Source: Arenimonas sp.
GTDB taxonomy: Bacteria; Pseudomonadota; Alphaproteobacteria; Rhizobiales; Rhizobiaceae
DNA length: 64,000 nt
Direction: 5' to 3'
Assembly (NCBI GenBank): GCA_019459145.1
Contig: JAIBEK010000020.1
Location: forward strand, 207,895 to 271,894
This document shows positions 10,754 to 20,979 of this stretch, piece by piece; within the stretch, counting starts at the first letter, position 1; each line of letters begins with the position of its first letter. Position numbers and translations under genes: made by a program. The notes beneath the pieces were generated by a model that searched no databases, was not told the origin of the DNA, and worked only from the letters and a program-made list of their open reading frames with translations.

Positions 10754-12264
10754 TGACCGATTGGCCCATTCTCTCGACGGTCACCTTTCTGCCGCTGGTT
10801 GGCGTGGCGCTGCTGCTGCTGACCCGCCAGGACACCAGCCTCGGCCGCCGCAACATCCTCAATGTCTCGCTTCTGACGACGGTCTTCACCTTTGTCGTCT
10901 CGCTCTTCGTCTGGATCGGCTTCGACAATTCGAACGCCGGTTTCCAGATGGTCGAGAAGAGCGAATGGCTCGGCACCGGCATTTCCTATCATCTCGGCGT
11001 CGACGGCATTTCCATGCTGTTCGTCATCCTGACGACACTGCTCATGCCGTTCTGCATTCTTGCCAGCTGGGTTTCGGTCGAGAAGCGCATCAAGGAATAC
11101 ATGATTGCGTTCCTGATCCTCGAAACCCTGATGATCGGTGTCTTCGTCTCGCTCGACATCGTCTTGTTCTACGTGTTCTTCGAGGCCGGCCTCATCCCGA
11201 TGTTCATCATCATCGGCGTCTGGGGCGGCAAGGACCGCGTCTACGCATCCTACAAATTCTTCCTCTACACCCTGCTCGGCTCGGTGCTGATGATGCTCGC
11301 CATCATGGCCATGTACTGGAATGCCGGCACGACCGACATTACGCAGCTGTTGAACCACAAGTTCCCGGCCGAAATGCAGACCTGGCTGTGGCTCGCCTTC
11401 TTCGCCTCGTTTGCGGTGAAGATGCCGATGTGGCCGGTCCATACCTGGCTTCCGGATGCGCACGTCCAGGCGCCGACCGCCGGATCGATGATCCTCGCCG
11501 GCATCCTTTTGAAGCTCGGCGGTTACGGCCTGCTGCGCTTCTCTGTGCCGATGTTCCCGCTGGCGTCGGACTATTTCGCTCCGCTGGTCTTCACCCTGTC
11601 GGTCATCGCCATCATCTACACCTCGCTGGTGGCGCTGATGCAGGACGACATGAAGAAGGTGATCGCCTATTCGTCCGTCGCCCACATGGGTTACGTGACC
11701 ATGGGCACCTTCGCCGCCAATACCCAGGGCGTGCAGGGCGCGATCTTCCAGATGATCAGCCACGGCTTCGTTTCCGCCGCGCTGTTCTTCTGCGTCGGCG
11801 TCATCTATGACCGCATGCACACCCGCGAGATCGCCGCCTATGGTGGCCTCGCCAACAACATGCCGAAATATGCCACGGCCTTCATGATCTTCACCATGGC
11901 CAATGTCGGCCTTCCTGGCACATCCGGTTTCGTCGGCGAGTTCCTCACCCTGATCGGCGTTTTCCGCGCCAATACCTGGGTGGCTCTGTTTGCCGCCACC
12001 GGTGTCATCCTTTCCGCGGCCTATGCTTTGTGGCTCTACCGCCGCGTCGTCTTCGGCGCGTTGGAGAAGGAAAGCCTCAAAGGGCTGCTCGACCTTTCGC
12101 TGCGGGAAAAGTTTATTCTCTACCCGCTGATCGCGCTGACCATCTTCTTCGGCGTCTATCCGGCTCCGATCTTCGACGCCACGGCCGCATCGGTCGACCT
12201 TCTCGTGAACAATTACGAAGCCGCACTGCAGGCAGCGCAATCCGTTGCGCTCATCGCGAACTGA
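10753..12264 (+). CDS. nuoM: NADH-quinone oxidoreductase subunit M
   Basis: 503 residues, antiporter-like proton-pumping subunit with about 14 membrane helices. Motifs: [20 protein letters not shown] with the conserved Glu, [20 protein letters not shown] with the channel Lys, and [14 protein letters not shown]. It overlaps nuoL by one base, indicating coupled translation, and is followed after 18 bases by nuoN. Confidence 0.98.
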   Translation: MTDWPILSTVTFLPLVGVALLLLTRQDTSLGRRNILNVSLLTTVFTFVVSLFVWIGFDNSNAGFQMVEKSEWLGTGISYHLGVDGISMLFVILTTLLMPFCILASWVSVEKRIKEYMIAFLILETLMIGVFVSLDIVLFYVFFEAGLIPMFIIIGVWGGKDRVYASYKFFLYTLLGSVLMMLAIMAMYWNAGTTDITQLLNHKFPAEMQTWLWLAFFASFAVKMPMWPVHTWLPDAHVQAPTAGSMILAGILLKLGGYGLLRFSVPMFPLASDYFAPLVFTLSVIAIIYTSLVALMQDDMKKVIAYSSVAHMGYVTMGTFAANTQGVQGAIFQMISHGFVSAALFFCVGVIYDRMHTREIAAYGGLANNMPKYATAFMIFTMANVGLPGTSGFVGEFLTLIGVFRANTWVALFAATGVILSAAYALWLYRRVVFGALEKESLKGLLDLSLREKFILYPLIALTIFFGVYPAPIFDATAASVDLLVNNYEAALQAAQSVALIAN

Positions 12265-12282
12265 CGACAGGATCCTTTGGAC

Positions 12283-13728
12283 ATGACCCCTGAAACACTC
12301 CTCGCTAGTCTGCATCTGATCATGCCGGAACTGATCCTTGCGGTCGGCGCCCTGGTGCTGCTGATGGTCGGCGTCTTTTCCGGTCAGAAGTCGGCAACGA
12401 CCGTCATGGGGCTGGCCGTTGCGCTGCTGATCGCTGCGGGCCTGTGGATGATCCTGGTTCCGGCCGAGGGCGAGGCCTTCGGCGGTGCCTACAAGGCGGA
12501 CGGCTTCGCCCGGTTCATGAAGGCGCTGGCGCTGATCGGTTCGATCACCGCGATGATCATGGCCGTCGGCCACGCTCGCCGCGACCATTTGGACAAGTTC
12601 GAATTCCCGGTCCTGCTGGTGCTCGCCACCCTCGGCATCATGCTGATGATCTCGGCCAATGACCTGATCTCGCTCTATCTGTCGTTGGAATTGCAGTCGC
12701 TGGCGCTCTACGTCGTCGCCGCGATCAACCGCGACAGTCTGCGTTCGACCGAAGCCGGCCTGAAGTACTTCGTACTCGGTTCGCTGTCCTCAGGCATGCT
12801 GCTCTACGGCATGTCGCTGGTCTACGGTTTCACCGGCAATATCGGCTTCGACGAGATTGCCGCGGTGATGGCCGCCGGGGAGCCGGGCCTCGGGCTGATC
12901 TTCGGCCTGGTCTTCATCCTCGCCGGTCTTGCCTTCAAGATCTCGGCCGTGCCGTTCCACATGTGGACGCCGGACGTCTATGAGGGCGCGCCGACTCCGG
13001 TCACCGCCTTCCTCGCCGCCGCGCCGAAGATCGGCGCCATGGCGATCGTCGTGCGCATCGTCATCGACGCCTTCCTGCCGGTTTTTGCCGAATGGCAGCA
13101 GATCATCGTGTTCATCGCCATTGCCTCCATGCTGCTCGGTTCCTTCGCCGCGATCGGCCAGCGCAACATCAAGCGACTGATGGCCTATTCATCGATCGGC
13201 CACATGGGTTACGCGCTGGTGGGCCTGGCGGCCGGCACTGAAACGGGCGTCAGCGGCGTCATCACCTATATGCTGATCTATCTCATCATGACGCTCGGCA
13301 CCTTTGCCTGCATCATGGCGATGAAGCAGAAGGAAGGCGGCAATGTCGAGAACATCGACGACCTCGCCGGCCTTTCGACCACCAAGCCGTTCATGGCCGT
13401 CGTGCTGACCGCGCTGATGTTCTCGCTCGCCGGCATTCCGCCGCTTGCCGGCTTCTTCGGGAAGTATTTCGTCTTCGTCGCCGCGATCGAAGCCAAGCTC
13501 TATGCCCTGGCCATCATCGGTGTTCTCGCTTCCGTCGTCGGTGCCTTCTACTACCTGCGCATCGTCAAGGTGATGTGGTTCGACGAGGCGAGGGGTGAGT
13601 TCTCGCGCATCGCCGGTGAACTGCGCCTCGTCTTCGGCCTTTCGGGTCTGTTCGTGGTCGGCTATGTGCTGGTCGGTGGACCCCTGGGCACCGCCGCCGA
13701 AGCGGCCGCCAAGACGCTCTTTAATTGA
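12283..13728 (+). CDS. nuoN: NADH-quinone oxidoreductase subunit N
   Basis: 481 residues from the ATG at 12283 (an in-frame TTG at 12277 would add two residues). Third antiporter-like subunit, with about 14 helices and motifs [16 protein letters not shown] (channel Glu), [20 protein letters not shown] (channel Lys) and [17 protein letters not shown]. It completes the operon's complex I gene set. The stop codon overlaps the TTG start proposed for birA. Confidence 0.98.
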   Translation: MTPETLLASLHLIMPELILAVGALVLLMVGVFSGQKSATTVMGLAVALLIAAGLWMILVPAEGEAFGGAYKADGFARFMKALALIGSITAMIMAVGHARRDHLDKFEFPVLLVLATLGIMLMISANDLISLYLSLELQSLALYVVAAINRDSLRSTEAGLKYFVLGSLSSGMLLYGMSLVYGFTGNIGFDEIAAVMAAGEPGLGLIFGLVFILAGLAFKISAVPFHMWTPDVYEGAPTPVTAFLAAAPKIGAMAIVVRIVIDAFLPVFAEWQQIIVFIAIASMLLGSFAAIGQRNIKRLMAYSSIGHMGYALVGLAAGTETGVSGVITYMLIYLIMTLGTFACIMAMKQKEGGNVENIDDLAGLSTTKPFMAVVLTALMFSLAGIPPLAGFFGKYFVFVAAIEAKLYALAIIGVLASVVGAFYYLRIVKVMWFDEARGEFSRIAGELRLVFGLSGLFVVGYVLVGGPLGTAAEAAAKTLFN

Positions 13729-14492
13729 GCAGGGGTGGCGGACAGCGCCGGTTGTCGCTCGACGACTTCCGGCATGAGGCCCTCGGGGCGGTTGCCTCGA
13801 CCAATACGGAATGCCTCGCCCGCGCTCGCGCGGGCGATTTTGGTTTTCTCTGGATCACGGCCGCCAGCCAGACCGGAGGGCGGGGGCGTCGTGGCCGTGC
13901 CTGGCTGTCGGAACCCGGCAATCTCTATGCCTCACTGCTGTTAATCGACCCGGCGCCACTGGAACACATGGCATCCCTGCCGCTCGCCGTGGCGCTGGCC
14001 GTGCACGGCGCGATCCGCCAGGTGCTTCCCGCCGATGCGCCGCCGCTCGAAGTCAAATGGCCGAACGACATCCTGATCGGCCGCAAGAAGACCTGCGGCA
14101 TCCTGCTCGAGGGCGAGCGGCTGGCCGACGGACGCTATGCGCTGGTGATCGGCATCGGCATCAACATTCGCGCCAAGCCGGAAGAGACGGCCTATCCCGT
14201 CACCTCGCTCAATGATCACGGTGTCTTCGTCTCGCCCCCGGAACTGTTTGCCCACCTGTTTGCCAGCATGGCCATCATTCTGGCAATCTGGGACGAGGGC
14301 AGGGGGATCGCCGGGATCGTCGAACGGTGGCGCGCGGTCGCCTGCGGCATAGGCGAAAAAATCACGGTGAACCTGCCGGACCGGTCGATTTCCGGTTACT
14401 TTTGCGGAATCGATGATAAAGGCATGCTCATACTCGACCGCGGCGACGAAGGCCGCATGGCGATCGCCGCTGGCGACGTCTTTTTCGGGTGA
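13725..14492 (+). CDS. birA: biotin--[acetyl-CoA-carboxylase] ligase
   Basis: 255 residues. The enzyme activates biotin with ATP and attaches it to the AccB lysine. Biotin/lipoate ligase motifs are present: [25 protein letters not shown] (nucleotide-binding loop) and [19 protein letters not shown] (catalytic Lys). It lacks the N-terminal DNA-binding domain of E. coli BirA, so it should be a ligase only and not a repressor. The proposed TTG start overlaps the nuoN stop by four bases, as is usual in rhizobial nuo-birA linkage; a later start is possible. The substrate gene accB lies at 60363-60833. Confidence 0.92.
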   Translation: MSRGGGQRRLSLDDFRHEALGAVASTNTECLARARAGDFGFLWITAASQTGGRGRRGRAWLSEPGNLYASLLLIDPAPLEHMASLPLAVALAVHGAIRQVLPADAPPLEVKWPNDILIGRKKTCGILLEGERLADGRYALVIGIGINIRAKPEETAYPVTSLNDHGVFVSPPELFAHLFASMAIILAIWDEGRGIAGIVERWRAVACGIGEKITVNLPDRSISGYFCGIDDKGMLILDRGDEGRMAIAAGDVFFG

Positions 14493-14509
14493 ACTGGATC
14501 AAGGAAAGA

Positions 14510-16177
14510 ATGGCTAAGAACGAAGAACTGGTGTTCGTGCCGCTCGGCGGCGTCGGCGAAATTGGCATGAACCTCGCACTCTACGGCTATGGCGCACCGT
14601 CGAACCGCGAATGGATCATGGTCGATTGCGGCGTGACCTTCCCGGGTCCGGACCTGCCGGGCGTCGATCTGGTGCTTGCCGATGTCAGCTTCATCGCCGC
14701 CCGCAAGAACAAGCTGAAGGCGATCATCATCACCCATGCGCATGAGGACCACTATGGCGGCCTCAACGACATCTGGCCGGGCCTCAATGTCCCCGTCTAC
14801 GGTTCCGGCTTCACCGCGGGCATGCTGGAGGCCAAGCGCGACTACGAAGGCAGCCGGGCGAAAATTCCGGTGACACCGTTCAAGGCCGGCGACGTGATCA
14901 ATGTCGGTCCGTTCTCGATCGAGGCCGTCGGCGTCAACCACTCGATCCCCGAGCCGATGTCGCTGGTCATCCGCACGCCGCTCGGCAATGTCATCCACAC
15001 CGGCGACTGGAAGATCGACCATCATCCGTCGCTGGGTCCGTTGACCGACGAAGCGCGTTTTCGGGCGCTCGGCGACGAAGGTGTGCTGGCGGTGATGTGC
15101 GACAGCACCAATTCCATGCGCGACGGCGTTTCTCCGTCGGAGGAACAGGTCTCGGAAGGGCTGCGCCAGATCATCGAGGCGGCCGAAGGCCGCGTTGCGA
15201 TCACCACCTTCTCGTCCAATGTCGGACGTATCCGCTCGATCGCGCAAGCCGCCGAAGCCGCCGGCCGTGAAGTCTTGCTGCTCGGTTCGTCGCTGAAGCG
15301 CGTCTGCGCCGTCGCCGACGATCTCGGCATCATGGAAGGCTTGAAGCCCTTCATCGCCGAGGACGAGTTCGGTTTCATCCCGCGCGACAAGGTCGTCATC
15401 ATCCTGACCGGCAGCCAGGGAGAACCGCGCGCGGCGCTTGCCAAGATCGCCCGTGACGAAATGCGCAATGTGGCGCTGACCGCCGGAGACACCGTGGTGT
15501 TCTCGTCGCGCACAATTCCGGGCAATGAAAAGGCGATCATCGAGATCAAGAATGGCCTGATGGAGCAGGGTATTCATATCGTCACCGACAGCGAGGCGCT
15601 GGTCCATGTGTCCGGCCATCCGCGGCGCAACGAACTGCTGCAGATGTACGAATGGACCCGGCCGCAGATCCTCGTGCCGGTCCATGGCGAAGCCGCCCAC
15701 CTGATCTCGCAGGCCGAGCTTGCCTCCCAGGCCGGCATCAAGAGCGTGCCTCGCGTGCGCAATGGCGACATGCTGCGGCTGGCGCCGGGCGAGGCCGAGG
15801 TCATCGACCAGGTTCCGCACGGCCGCATCTACAAGGATGGCAAGCTGCTCGGCAATCTCGACGAGATGGGCATCGGCAATCGGCGCAAGCTGTCCTATGT
15901 CGGTCACGTCGCCGTCAATGTCGTGCTGGACGCGCGCCTGGAATTCCTCGGCGATCCGGAACTCGTCACCTTCGGTCTGCCGCAATACGACCAGGAGGGC
16001 GAGTCCATGGAGGACACCCTCTATGACGCCGTGCTCGGCGCGGTCGAGAGCATTCCGCGGGCGCGGCGCAAGGACCTGGAGATGGTGCGTGAGAGCATCC
16101 GCCGTGCGGTTCGCGGGACAGCCAATGATGCCTGGGGCAAGAAGCCGATCGTCACCGTGTTCGTGACCAAAGTCTGA
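14510..16177 (+). CDS. rnj: ribonuclease J family metallo-beta-lactamase fold nuclease
   Basis: 555 residues from the ATG at 14510, which has AAGGA four to eight bases upstream; a GTG at 14489 would add seven residues and overlap birA. Residues 76-81 are HAHEDH, the di-zinc motif of the beta-lactamase fold, and later LTGSQGEPRAAL and HVSGHPRRNELLQMYEW match the beta-CASP domain of RNase J. These enzymes act in mRNA decay and rRNA processing with endo- and 5'-to-3' exonuclease activity. The gene ends the nuo-birA-rnj run; a strong hairpin follows eight bases after the stop. Confidence 0.93.
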   Translation: MAKNEELVFVPLGGVGEIGMNLALYGYGAPSNREWIMVDCGVTFPGPDLPGVDLVLADVSFIAARKNKLKAIIITHAHEDHYGGLNDIWPGLNVPVYGSGFTAGMLEAKRDYEGSRAKIPVTPFKAGDVINVGPFSIEAVGVNHSIPEPMSLVIRTPLGNVIHTGDWKIDHHPSLGPLTDEARFRALGDEGVLAVMCDSTNSMRDGVSPSEEQVSEGLRQIIEAAEGRVAITTFSSNVGRIRSIAQAAEAAGREVLLLGSSLKRVCAVADDLGIMEGLKPFIAEDEFGFIPRDKVVIILTGSQGEPRAALAKIARDEMRNVALTAGDTVVFSSRTIPGNEKAIIEIKNGLMEQGIHIVTDSEALVHVSGHPRRNELLQMYEWTRPQILVPVHGEAAHLISQAELASQAGIKSVPRVRNGDMLRLAPGEAEVIDQVPHGRIYKDGKLLGNLDEMGIGNRRKLSYVGHVAVNVVLDARLEFLGDPELVTFGLPQYDQEGESMEDTLYDAVLGAVESIPRARRKDLEMVRESIRRAVRGTANDAWGKKPIVTVFVTKV

Positions 16178-16185
16178 CTGATCTT

Positions 16186-16225
16186 CGCGGCGAAGCTGGT
16201 ATAGCTTTGCCGCGTTTCGTCTTTG
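16186..16225 (+). terminator. rho-independent-like terminator after rnj
   Basis: A 12-bp stem (16186-16197 with 16203-16214, one G-U pair, five-base loop) is followed by TTTCGTCTTT. It would end the nuo-birA-rnj transcript, yet the mce start lies only 13 bases beyond it and mce's ribosome site (GAGGGAG) directly follows the T-run. It may therefore act as a partial terminator. Confidence 0.7.
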
Positions 16226-16237
16226 AGGGAGCCTGCC

Positions 16238-16642
16238 ATGCTTGGACGCGTCAACCACGTCGCCATCGCCGTTCCGGATCTCGTTGCCGCGACGGCATCC
16301 TATCGCGACACGCTGGGCGCCCATGTTTCGCAGGCACAGGCTCTGCCGGAACACGGCGTGACGGTTGTCTTCGTCGAACTGCCCAACACCAAGATCGAAC
16401 TGCTCGAGCCGCTCGGCGCCGATTCGCCGATCGCCGCCTTCCTTGCCAAGAACCCGGCCGGCGGCATGCATCACATCTGCTACGAGGTCGAGGACATCCT
16501 CGCCGCCCGCGACCAACTGGCCAGCGGCGGTGCGCGGGTGCTAGGCTCCGGCGAGCCGAAGATCGGCGCCCACGGCAAGCCGGTGCTGTTTCTGCATCCG
16601 AAGGACTTCTACGGCACGCTGATCGAACTCGAGCAGGTCTGA
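16238..16642 (+). CDS. mce: methylmalonyl-CoA epimerase
   Basis: 134 residues, glyoxalase/VOC fold. It interconverts the (R)- and (S)-forms of methylmalonyl-CoA in propionate metabolism. Likely metal ligands are H7 (RVNHVAIAV), E54 (TKIELLEP), H79 (GGMHHICYEV) and E130 (GTLIELEQV). The ATG at 16238 has GAGGGAG seven bases upstream, so the upstream in-frame TTG is not needed. Neighbours are rnj and a DUF1467 gene, an arrangement common in rhizobia. Confidence 0.93.
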   Translation: MLGRVNHVAIAVPDLVAATASYRDTLGAHVSQAQALPEHGVTVVFVELPNTKIELLEPLGADSPIAAFLAKNPAGGMHHICYEVEDILAARDQLASGGARVLGSGEPKIGAHGKPVLFLHPKDFYGTLIELEQV

Positions 16643-16736
16643 GCGCCCGTCAGCGATTTGCGCCGAACGGCCGGCCAGCCTATAAGACGGTCGAACGCGG
16701 CGCCTGTCAGCGTCGGCCAGCCGAAGGATCCAGACC

Positions 16737-17006
16737 TTGTCCATTCTGTCTTTTTTCGCGATCTATTTCGTCATCTGGTGGATTACGCTGTTTGCCGTCC
16801 TGCCGATCGGCATGAAGACGCAAGCCGAGGCCAACGAGGTCGTTCCGGGCAGCATCGAGAGCGCTCCGGCACGTTTTCGTGGCGGCAAGGTGGTGGCGAT
16901 CACCACGATCGTCTCGGCCGTCATCTATGGCGGCTGGTATCTCGCGACGGCCTATTTCGGCGTGGGCCTCGACAGCTTGCCGAATGTCCTTCCGAAGTTC
17001 GATTGA
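16737..17006 (+). CDS. DUF1467 family small membrane protein
   Basis: 89 residues with two predicted membrane helices (about 2-24 and 52-72). The motif FVIWWITLFAVLPIGM followed by a short hydrophilic loop is typical of DUF1467, a family found in alphaproteobacteria between mce and proS. The start is TTG at 16737; no closer ATG gives the whole first helix. Function is unknown. Confidence 0.85.
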   Translation: MSILSFFAIYFVIWWITLFAVLPIGMKTQAEANEVVPGSIESAPARFRGGKVVAITTIVSAVIYGGWYLATAYFGVGLDSLPNVLPKFD

Positions 17007-17155
17007 CGGCCCGGTCGCTCAGTAGCGCACCCCAGGGCGCGCAAACCCGCGACGACTGATTCAAATCCTCAGAAGCGCCGCGTAAGCCATTGTCGTTGCA
17101 AACGAAAGTGCGGCCGCACAACCGGCCGCCGGATGTTGCAAGATCTCTGAAGGGC

Positions 17156-17184
17156 AAAAAAAAACAAGGTCCGAAGACCTTGTT
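17156..17184 (-). terminator. intrinsic terminator with C(UUCG)G loop, minus strand
   Basis: A 9-bp perfect stem (17163-17171 with 17176-17184) closes a UUCG tetraloop on the minus-strand RNA and is followed by a run of U (A tract 17156-17162 on the plus strand). On the plus strand the downstream side is not T-rich, so direction is clear. Confidence 0.85.
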
Positions 17185-17330
17185 CAATTATCGCGTGATC
17201 CTTCACCATTTAAGGGGCTGCGAACGAGCGCGCCTAAGATCTGATCCTCCCAAGACTTGACCGCGAATTTGGCAAGAATTTGAACTCCCTGCCTGTTTTG
17301 TGGGCTGAAACTAGCCCAACTTGTGCGCTT
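17156..17330 (-). ncRNA. candidate small RNA upstream of proS (possibly alpha-r9/Smr9C type)
   Basis: On the minus strand a perfect intrinsic terminator (17184 to 17156) has no protein gene in front of it, so it should end an RNA. About 115 bases upstream of it on that strand is another hairpin (6-bp stem, 17301-17318). The 5' end and promoter are not determined. From memory, the Sinorhizobium meliloti trans-small RNA Smr9C (alpha-r9 family, about 150 nt) lies beside proS in the same kind of gap. Identity with that family is inference from position, size and terminator. Confidence 0.55.
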
Positions 17331-17604
17331 TGTCACCCCATTTTTTGCATAATTGCTACAGTCTCGAGAAAAAATCGATGCGGTCGGAAATGTCGCAAGG
17401 GAAGTCTTGAAACTGTGCATTCGGCGACCGTTGCATCCAGTCGGTGTGCCGTCCGGCATACGGTGCAACAGGTCTGTGGGGTGACCGCGCGGCCATCTTC
17501 AGGCGGGTTTTCTTGTGCGAGGGAAACCGCTATGAACGCTTCGAGAACACCGTCGTCATGGCTGATTCCGCTTCTCGTGGAATCCGAAACTGTTGGAACC
17601 TGTT

Positions 17605-18927
17605 ATGCGTCTTTCGCGCTATTTCCTGCCGATCCTCAAGGAAAACCCCAAGGAAGCGGAGATCGTTTCCCACCGCTTGATGCTGCGCGCCGGCATGATC
17701 CGCCAGCAGAGCCAGGGGATCTATTCCTGGCTGCCGCTCGGCAAGCGCGTGCTCGACAAGGTCAACGGCATCATTCGCCAGGAGCAGAACCGCGCCGGCG
17801 CCATCGAGCTTCTGATGCCGACGCTGCAGTCGGCTGAACTCTGGCAGGAAAGCGGCCGTTATGAGGACTACGGCAAGGAGATGCTGCGCATCATGGATCG
17901 CCAGGAGCGGCCGATGCTATACGGTCCGACCAACGAGGAAATGGTCACCGATATCTTCCGGACCTACGTCAAGTCGTACAAGAGCCTGCCGCTCAATCTC
18001 TACCACATCCAGCTGAAGTTCCGCGACGAGATCCGGCCGCGTTTCGGCACCATGCGCTCGCGCGAATTCCTCATGAAGGATGCCTATTCCTTCGACCTGA
18101 CCCAGGACGATGCGATCCACTCCTACAACAAGATGTTCGCCGCCTATCTGCGCACCTTCGCGCGTCTCGGCCTCAGGGCAATCCCGATGCGTGCCGATAC
18201 CGGACCGATCGGCGGTAATCACAGCCATGAGTTCATCATTCTCGCCGAAACCGGCGAGTCGGAAGTCTTCAGCCACAAGAGCTTCGTCGATTTCGACATC
18301 CCGGCCGAAGACACCGATTTCGATGATGTCGCCGGTCTGCAGGCGATCTTCGACAAGTGGACCTCGGTCTATGCGGCAACCTCGGAAATGCATGACGAGA
18401 CTGCCTTCGCCGCCATTCCGGAAACGGATCGCCTGTCGGCCCGCGGCATCGAGGTCGGCCATATCTTCTATTTCGGTACGAAATATTCCGAGCCGATGGG
18501 CGCCAAGGTGCAAGGGCCGGACGGCAAGGAGCACCTTGTCCACATGGGTTCCTACGGCATCGGCCCGACCCGCCTTGTTCCCGCCATCATCGAAGCCTCG
18601 CATGACGAGAACGGCATCATCTGGCCGGATTCGGTTGCGCCGTTCGATTGTGTCGTGATCAACATGAAGGTCGGTGACGAGGCCTGCGATGCCGCCTGCG
18701 AGCGGCTCTATGCAGCGCTTTCCAAGGCCGGCAAGGACGTGCTCTACGACGACACCGACGATCGCGCCGGCACCAAGTTCGCGACCGCCGACCTGATCGG
18801 GGTTCCGGTGCAGCTCATTGCCGGGCCCCGTTCGGTCGCCAATGGCGAGATCGAGATCAAGGACCGCAAGACCGGCGCCCGCGAGACGATGACCATCGAG
18901 GCCGCCATCAACAAGCTGGTCGGGTAA
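17605..18927 (+). CDS. proS: prolyl-tRNA synthetase
   Basis: 440 residues. It charges tRNA-Pro. This is the shorter alphaproteobacterial type: class II motifs are present ([53 protein letters not shown]) and the anticodon-binding domain is at the C-terminus, but the large editing insertion of the E. coli enzyme (about 570 residues) is missing. ATG 17605 begins [19 protein letters not shown] as in homologues. The Lol permease gene follows after 19 bases. Confidence 0.97.
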   Translation: MRLSRYFLPILKENPKEAEIVSHRLMLRAGMIRQQSQGIYSWLPLGKRVLDKVNGIIRQEQNRAGAIELLMPTLQSAELWQESGRYEDYGKEMLRIMDRQERPMLYGPTNEEMVTDIFRTYVKSYKSLPLNLYHIQLKFRDEIRPRFGTMRSREFLMKDAYSFDLTQDDAIHSYNKMFAAYLRTFARLGLRAIPMRADTGPIGGNHSHEFIILAETGESEVFSHKSFVDFDIPAEDTDFDDVAGLQAIFDKWTSVYAATSEMHDETAFAAIPETDRLSARGIEVGHIFYFGTKYSEPMGAKVQGPDGKEHLVHMGSYGIGPTRLVPAIIEASHDENGIIWPDSVAPFDCVVINMKVGDEACDAACERLYAALSKAGKDVLYDDTDDRAGTKFATADLIGVPVQLIAGPRSVANGEIEIKDRKTGARETMTIEAAINKLVG

Positions 18928-18946
18928 GACCAAGCGAGGAGACGAA

Positions 18947-20254
18947 ATGACGAGTGCAGCCTCCGCCAAAGAGACCGCCGCTCCGGACCGGGATAAGGCC
19001 GCGCGGCCTTTCTCCGGTTTCGAGCGCATGGTGGCATGGCGCTATCTGCGCGCCCGGCGCAAGGAGGCCTTCATCTCGGTGATTGCCGGCTTCTCCTTCG
19101 TCGGCATCATGCTGGGCGTCGCGACCCTGATCATCGTCATGGCGGTGATGAACGGGTTTCGCACCGAGCTCATTTCCCGCATCCTCGGCATCAACGGCCA
19201 CATGATCGTCCAGCCGGTCGACGGCCCGCTTGAGAATTACGCCGAACTGGCGACGAAGTTTTCCGCCGTTCCGGGCGTGACCATGGCACTGCCGCTGGTC
19301 GAAGGCCAGACGCTCGCCTCCGGTCGCGCCGGGGCCGGGACCGGCGCCCTGGTGCGCGGCATCCGCTCCGAGGACATTACCAAGCTCACCACCGTCTCCT
19401 CCAATATCCGTGCCGGCGACCTGGTCGGCTTTGCTGCGGGGCAGGGCGTGCTGGTCGGCTCGCGCATGGCGGCGGACCTCGGCATCACGGCCGGCGACAC
19501 GATCACGCTCGTTTCGCCGGAGGGCGACGTCACGCCGCTCGGGGTCAATCCCCGGGTCAAGGCCTATCCGGTCTCGGGCGTGTTCGAGATCGGCATGTCG
19601 GAATACGACGCCTCGATCATCTACATGCCGCTGGAGGAGTCGCAACTCTATTTCAACGCCGAAGGCCTGGTCCAGTCGATCGAGCTTTTCGTCTCCGATC
19701 CCGACGCGGTCGACGAACTGCGACCGAAGATCGAGGAGGCCGCCGGCCGGCAGATATTCATCACCGACTGGCGCCAGCGCAACCAGACCTTCTTCTCCGC
19801 CCTGCAGGTGGAGCGCAACGTGATGTTCATGATCCTCACCCTGATCGTGCTGGTCGCCGCCCTCAACATCATCTCGGGTCTGATCATGCTGGTGAAGGAC
19901 AAGTCGAGCGACATCGCCATCCTGCGCACCATGGGGGCGAGCGCCAATGCCATCATGCGGATCTTCTTCATGACCGGGGCAGCGATCGGCGCGACCGGCA
20001 CCTTTGCCGGCGTCGTGCTCGGCGTGGTCGTCTGTCTCAACATCGAGTCTATCCGCGGTTTCTTCTCCTGGGTCTCGGGCACGGTCCTGTTCGATCCGGA
20101 ACTTTATTTCCTCAGCAAGCTGCCTGCCGACATGAATGTTGGCGAGACGGTGTCCGTCGTCGTCATGGCGCTCAGCCTGTCCTTCCTGGCGACGATCTTC
20201 CCGGCCTGGCGCGCCTCGCGCCTCGATCCGGTCCAGGCCCTGCGCTACGAATAA
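18947..20254 (+). CDS. lolC: lipoprotein-releasing ABC transporter permease (LolC/LolE type)
   Basis: 435 residues. It acts with LolD to extract mature lipoproteins from the inner membrane. Layout: one N-terminal membrane helix (about 38-62, IAGFSFVGIMLGVATLII), a large periplasmic domain, then three membrane helices of the FtsX permease domain. RYLRARRKEAFISVIAGFSF and LAILRTMGASANAIMRIFF-like regions are typical. Only one permease gene is present beside lolD, so the transporter may be a homodimer of the LolF kind; which label fits cannot be decided here. Confidence 0.92.
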   Translation: MTSAASAKETAAPDRDKAARPFSGFERMVAWRYLRARRKEAFISVIAGFSFVGIMLGVATLIIVMAVMNGFRTELISRILGINGHMIVQPVDGPLENYAELATKFSAVPGVTMALPLVEGQTLASGRAGAGTGALVRGIRSEDITKLTTVSSNIRAGDLVGFAAGQGVLVGSRMAADLGITAGDTITLVSPEGDVTPLGVNPRVKAYPVSGVFEIGMSEYDASIIYMPLEESQLYFNAEGLVQSIELFVSDPDAVDELRPKIEEAAGRQIFITDWRQRNQTFFSALQVERNVMFMILTLIVLVAALNIISGLIMLVKDKSSDIAILRTMGASANAIMRIFFMTGAAIGATGTFAGVVLGVVVCLNIESIRGFFSWVSGTVLFDPELYFLSKLPADMNVGETVSVVVMALSLSFLATIFPAWRASRLDPVQALRYE

Positions 20255-20266
20255 GGATACCGCTTC

Positions 20267-20956
20267 ATGCCTTCTGATACCGTCCTTTCGCTCTCGGGCA
20301 TCGACCGCCATTATGGGCAGGGTGAGACCATACTCAGCATCCTCAAGGGTGCCGACTTCAGCCTCAGGAGCGGCGAGACCGTTGCCCTGGTCGCCCCATC
20401 CGGTACCGGCAAGTCGACGCTCCTGCATGTCGCCGGGCTGCTCGAGCATCCCGATGCCGGCGAAGTGACGCTGGGTGGCATCGCCTGTGAGGATCTGTCG
20501 GATGAACGCCGCACCGCGATGCGCCGCCATTCGGTCGGCTTCGTCTACCAGTTCCATCACCTGCTGCCGGAATTTTCCGCACTGGAAAACATCATGATGC
20601 CGCAGCTGATCGCCGGCCTTTCGCGCGAGGAGGCCCGCGAGCGCGCCTCGCAACTGCTCGACTACATGCGGATCGGCCATCGCGGCGAGCACCGACCGGC
20701 GGAATTGTCGGGCGGCGAGCAGCAGCGCGTCGCGATCGCCCGGGCCGTGGCCAATGCGCCGCTCGTCCTGCTCGCCGACGAGCCGACCGGCAATCTCGAT
20801 CCCGAGACGGCGTCCTATGTGTTCTCCGCGCTCGAGGCGCTGGTGCGTCAATCCGGGCTCGCCGCCCTGATCGCCACCCACAATCACGAACTGGCGCGGC
20901 GCATGGATCGCTGCGTGACTCTGGTCGACGGAAAGGTCGTCGACTTCGTCGCCTAG
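20267..20956 (+). CDS. lolD: lipoprotein-releasing system ATP-binding protein
   Basis: 229 residues, ABC ATPase of the LolCDE transporter. Walker A is APSGTGKST (residues about 44-52), the signature is [14 protein letters not shown], and Walker B is [12 protein letters not shown]. It follows the permease gene by 12 bases, in the normal operon order. It is convergent with the secreted orphan at 20980-21576; a 7-bp inverted repeat (20958-20964/20985-20991) spans the junction without a T-run. Confidence 0.95.
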   Translation: MPSDTVLSLSGIDRHYGQGETILSILKGADFSLRSGETVALVAPSGTGKSTLLHVAGLLEHPDAGEVTLGGIACEDLSDERRTAMRRHSVGFVYQFHHLLPEFSALENIMMPQLIAGLSREEARERASQLLDYMRIGHRGEHRPAELSGGEQQRVAIARAVANAPLVLLADEPTGNLDPETASYVFSALEALVRQSGLAALIATHNHELARRMDRCVTLVDGKVVDFVA

Positions 20957-20979
20957 AGGGATGGCGACGCGGGTCTATC

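Larger units (their letters stand above)
17007..17604. other. 598-base gene-free region before proS
   Basis: No convincing protein gene on either strand; short open frames here lack ribosome sites and family features. The left half holds the minus-strand RNA candidate (about 17156-17330). The right half (17331-17604) includes the proS leader and an AT-richer stretch around 17340-17380. A stretch near 17060-17075 resembles a tRNA T-loop, but no cloverleaf can be built around it. Confidence 0.6.

Noticed and set aside
17055..17085. tRNA-like T-loop sequence upstream of the proS gap
   Set aside because: The flanking bases cannot form the T-stem or acceptor stem, so no cloverleaf exists.
17184..17468. 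94-codon minus-strand frame before proS
   Set aside because: Composition is unlike a protein and it coincides with the structured RNA candidate and its terminator.
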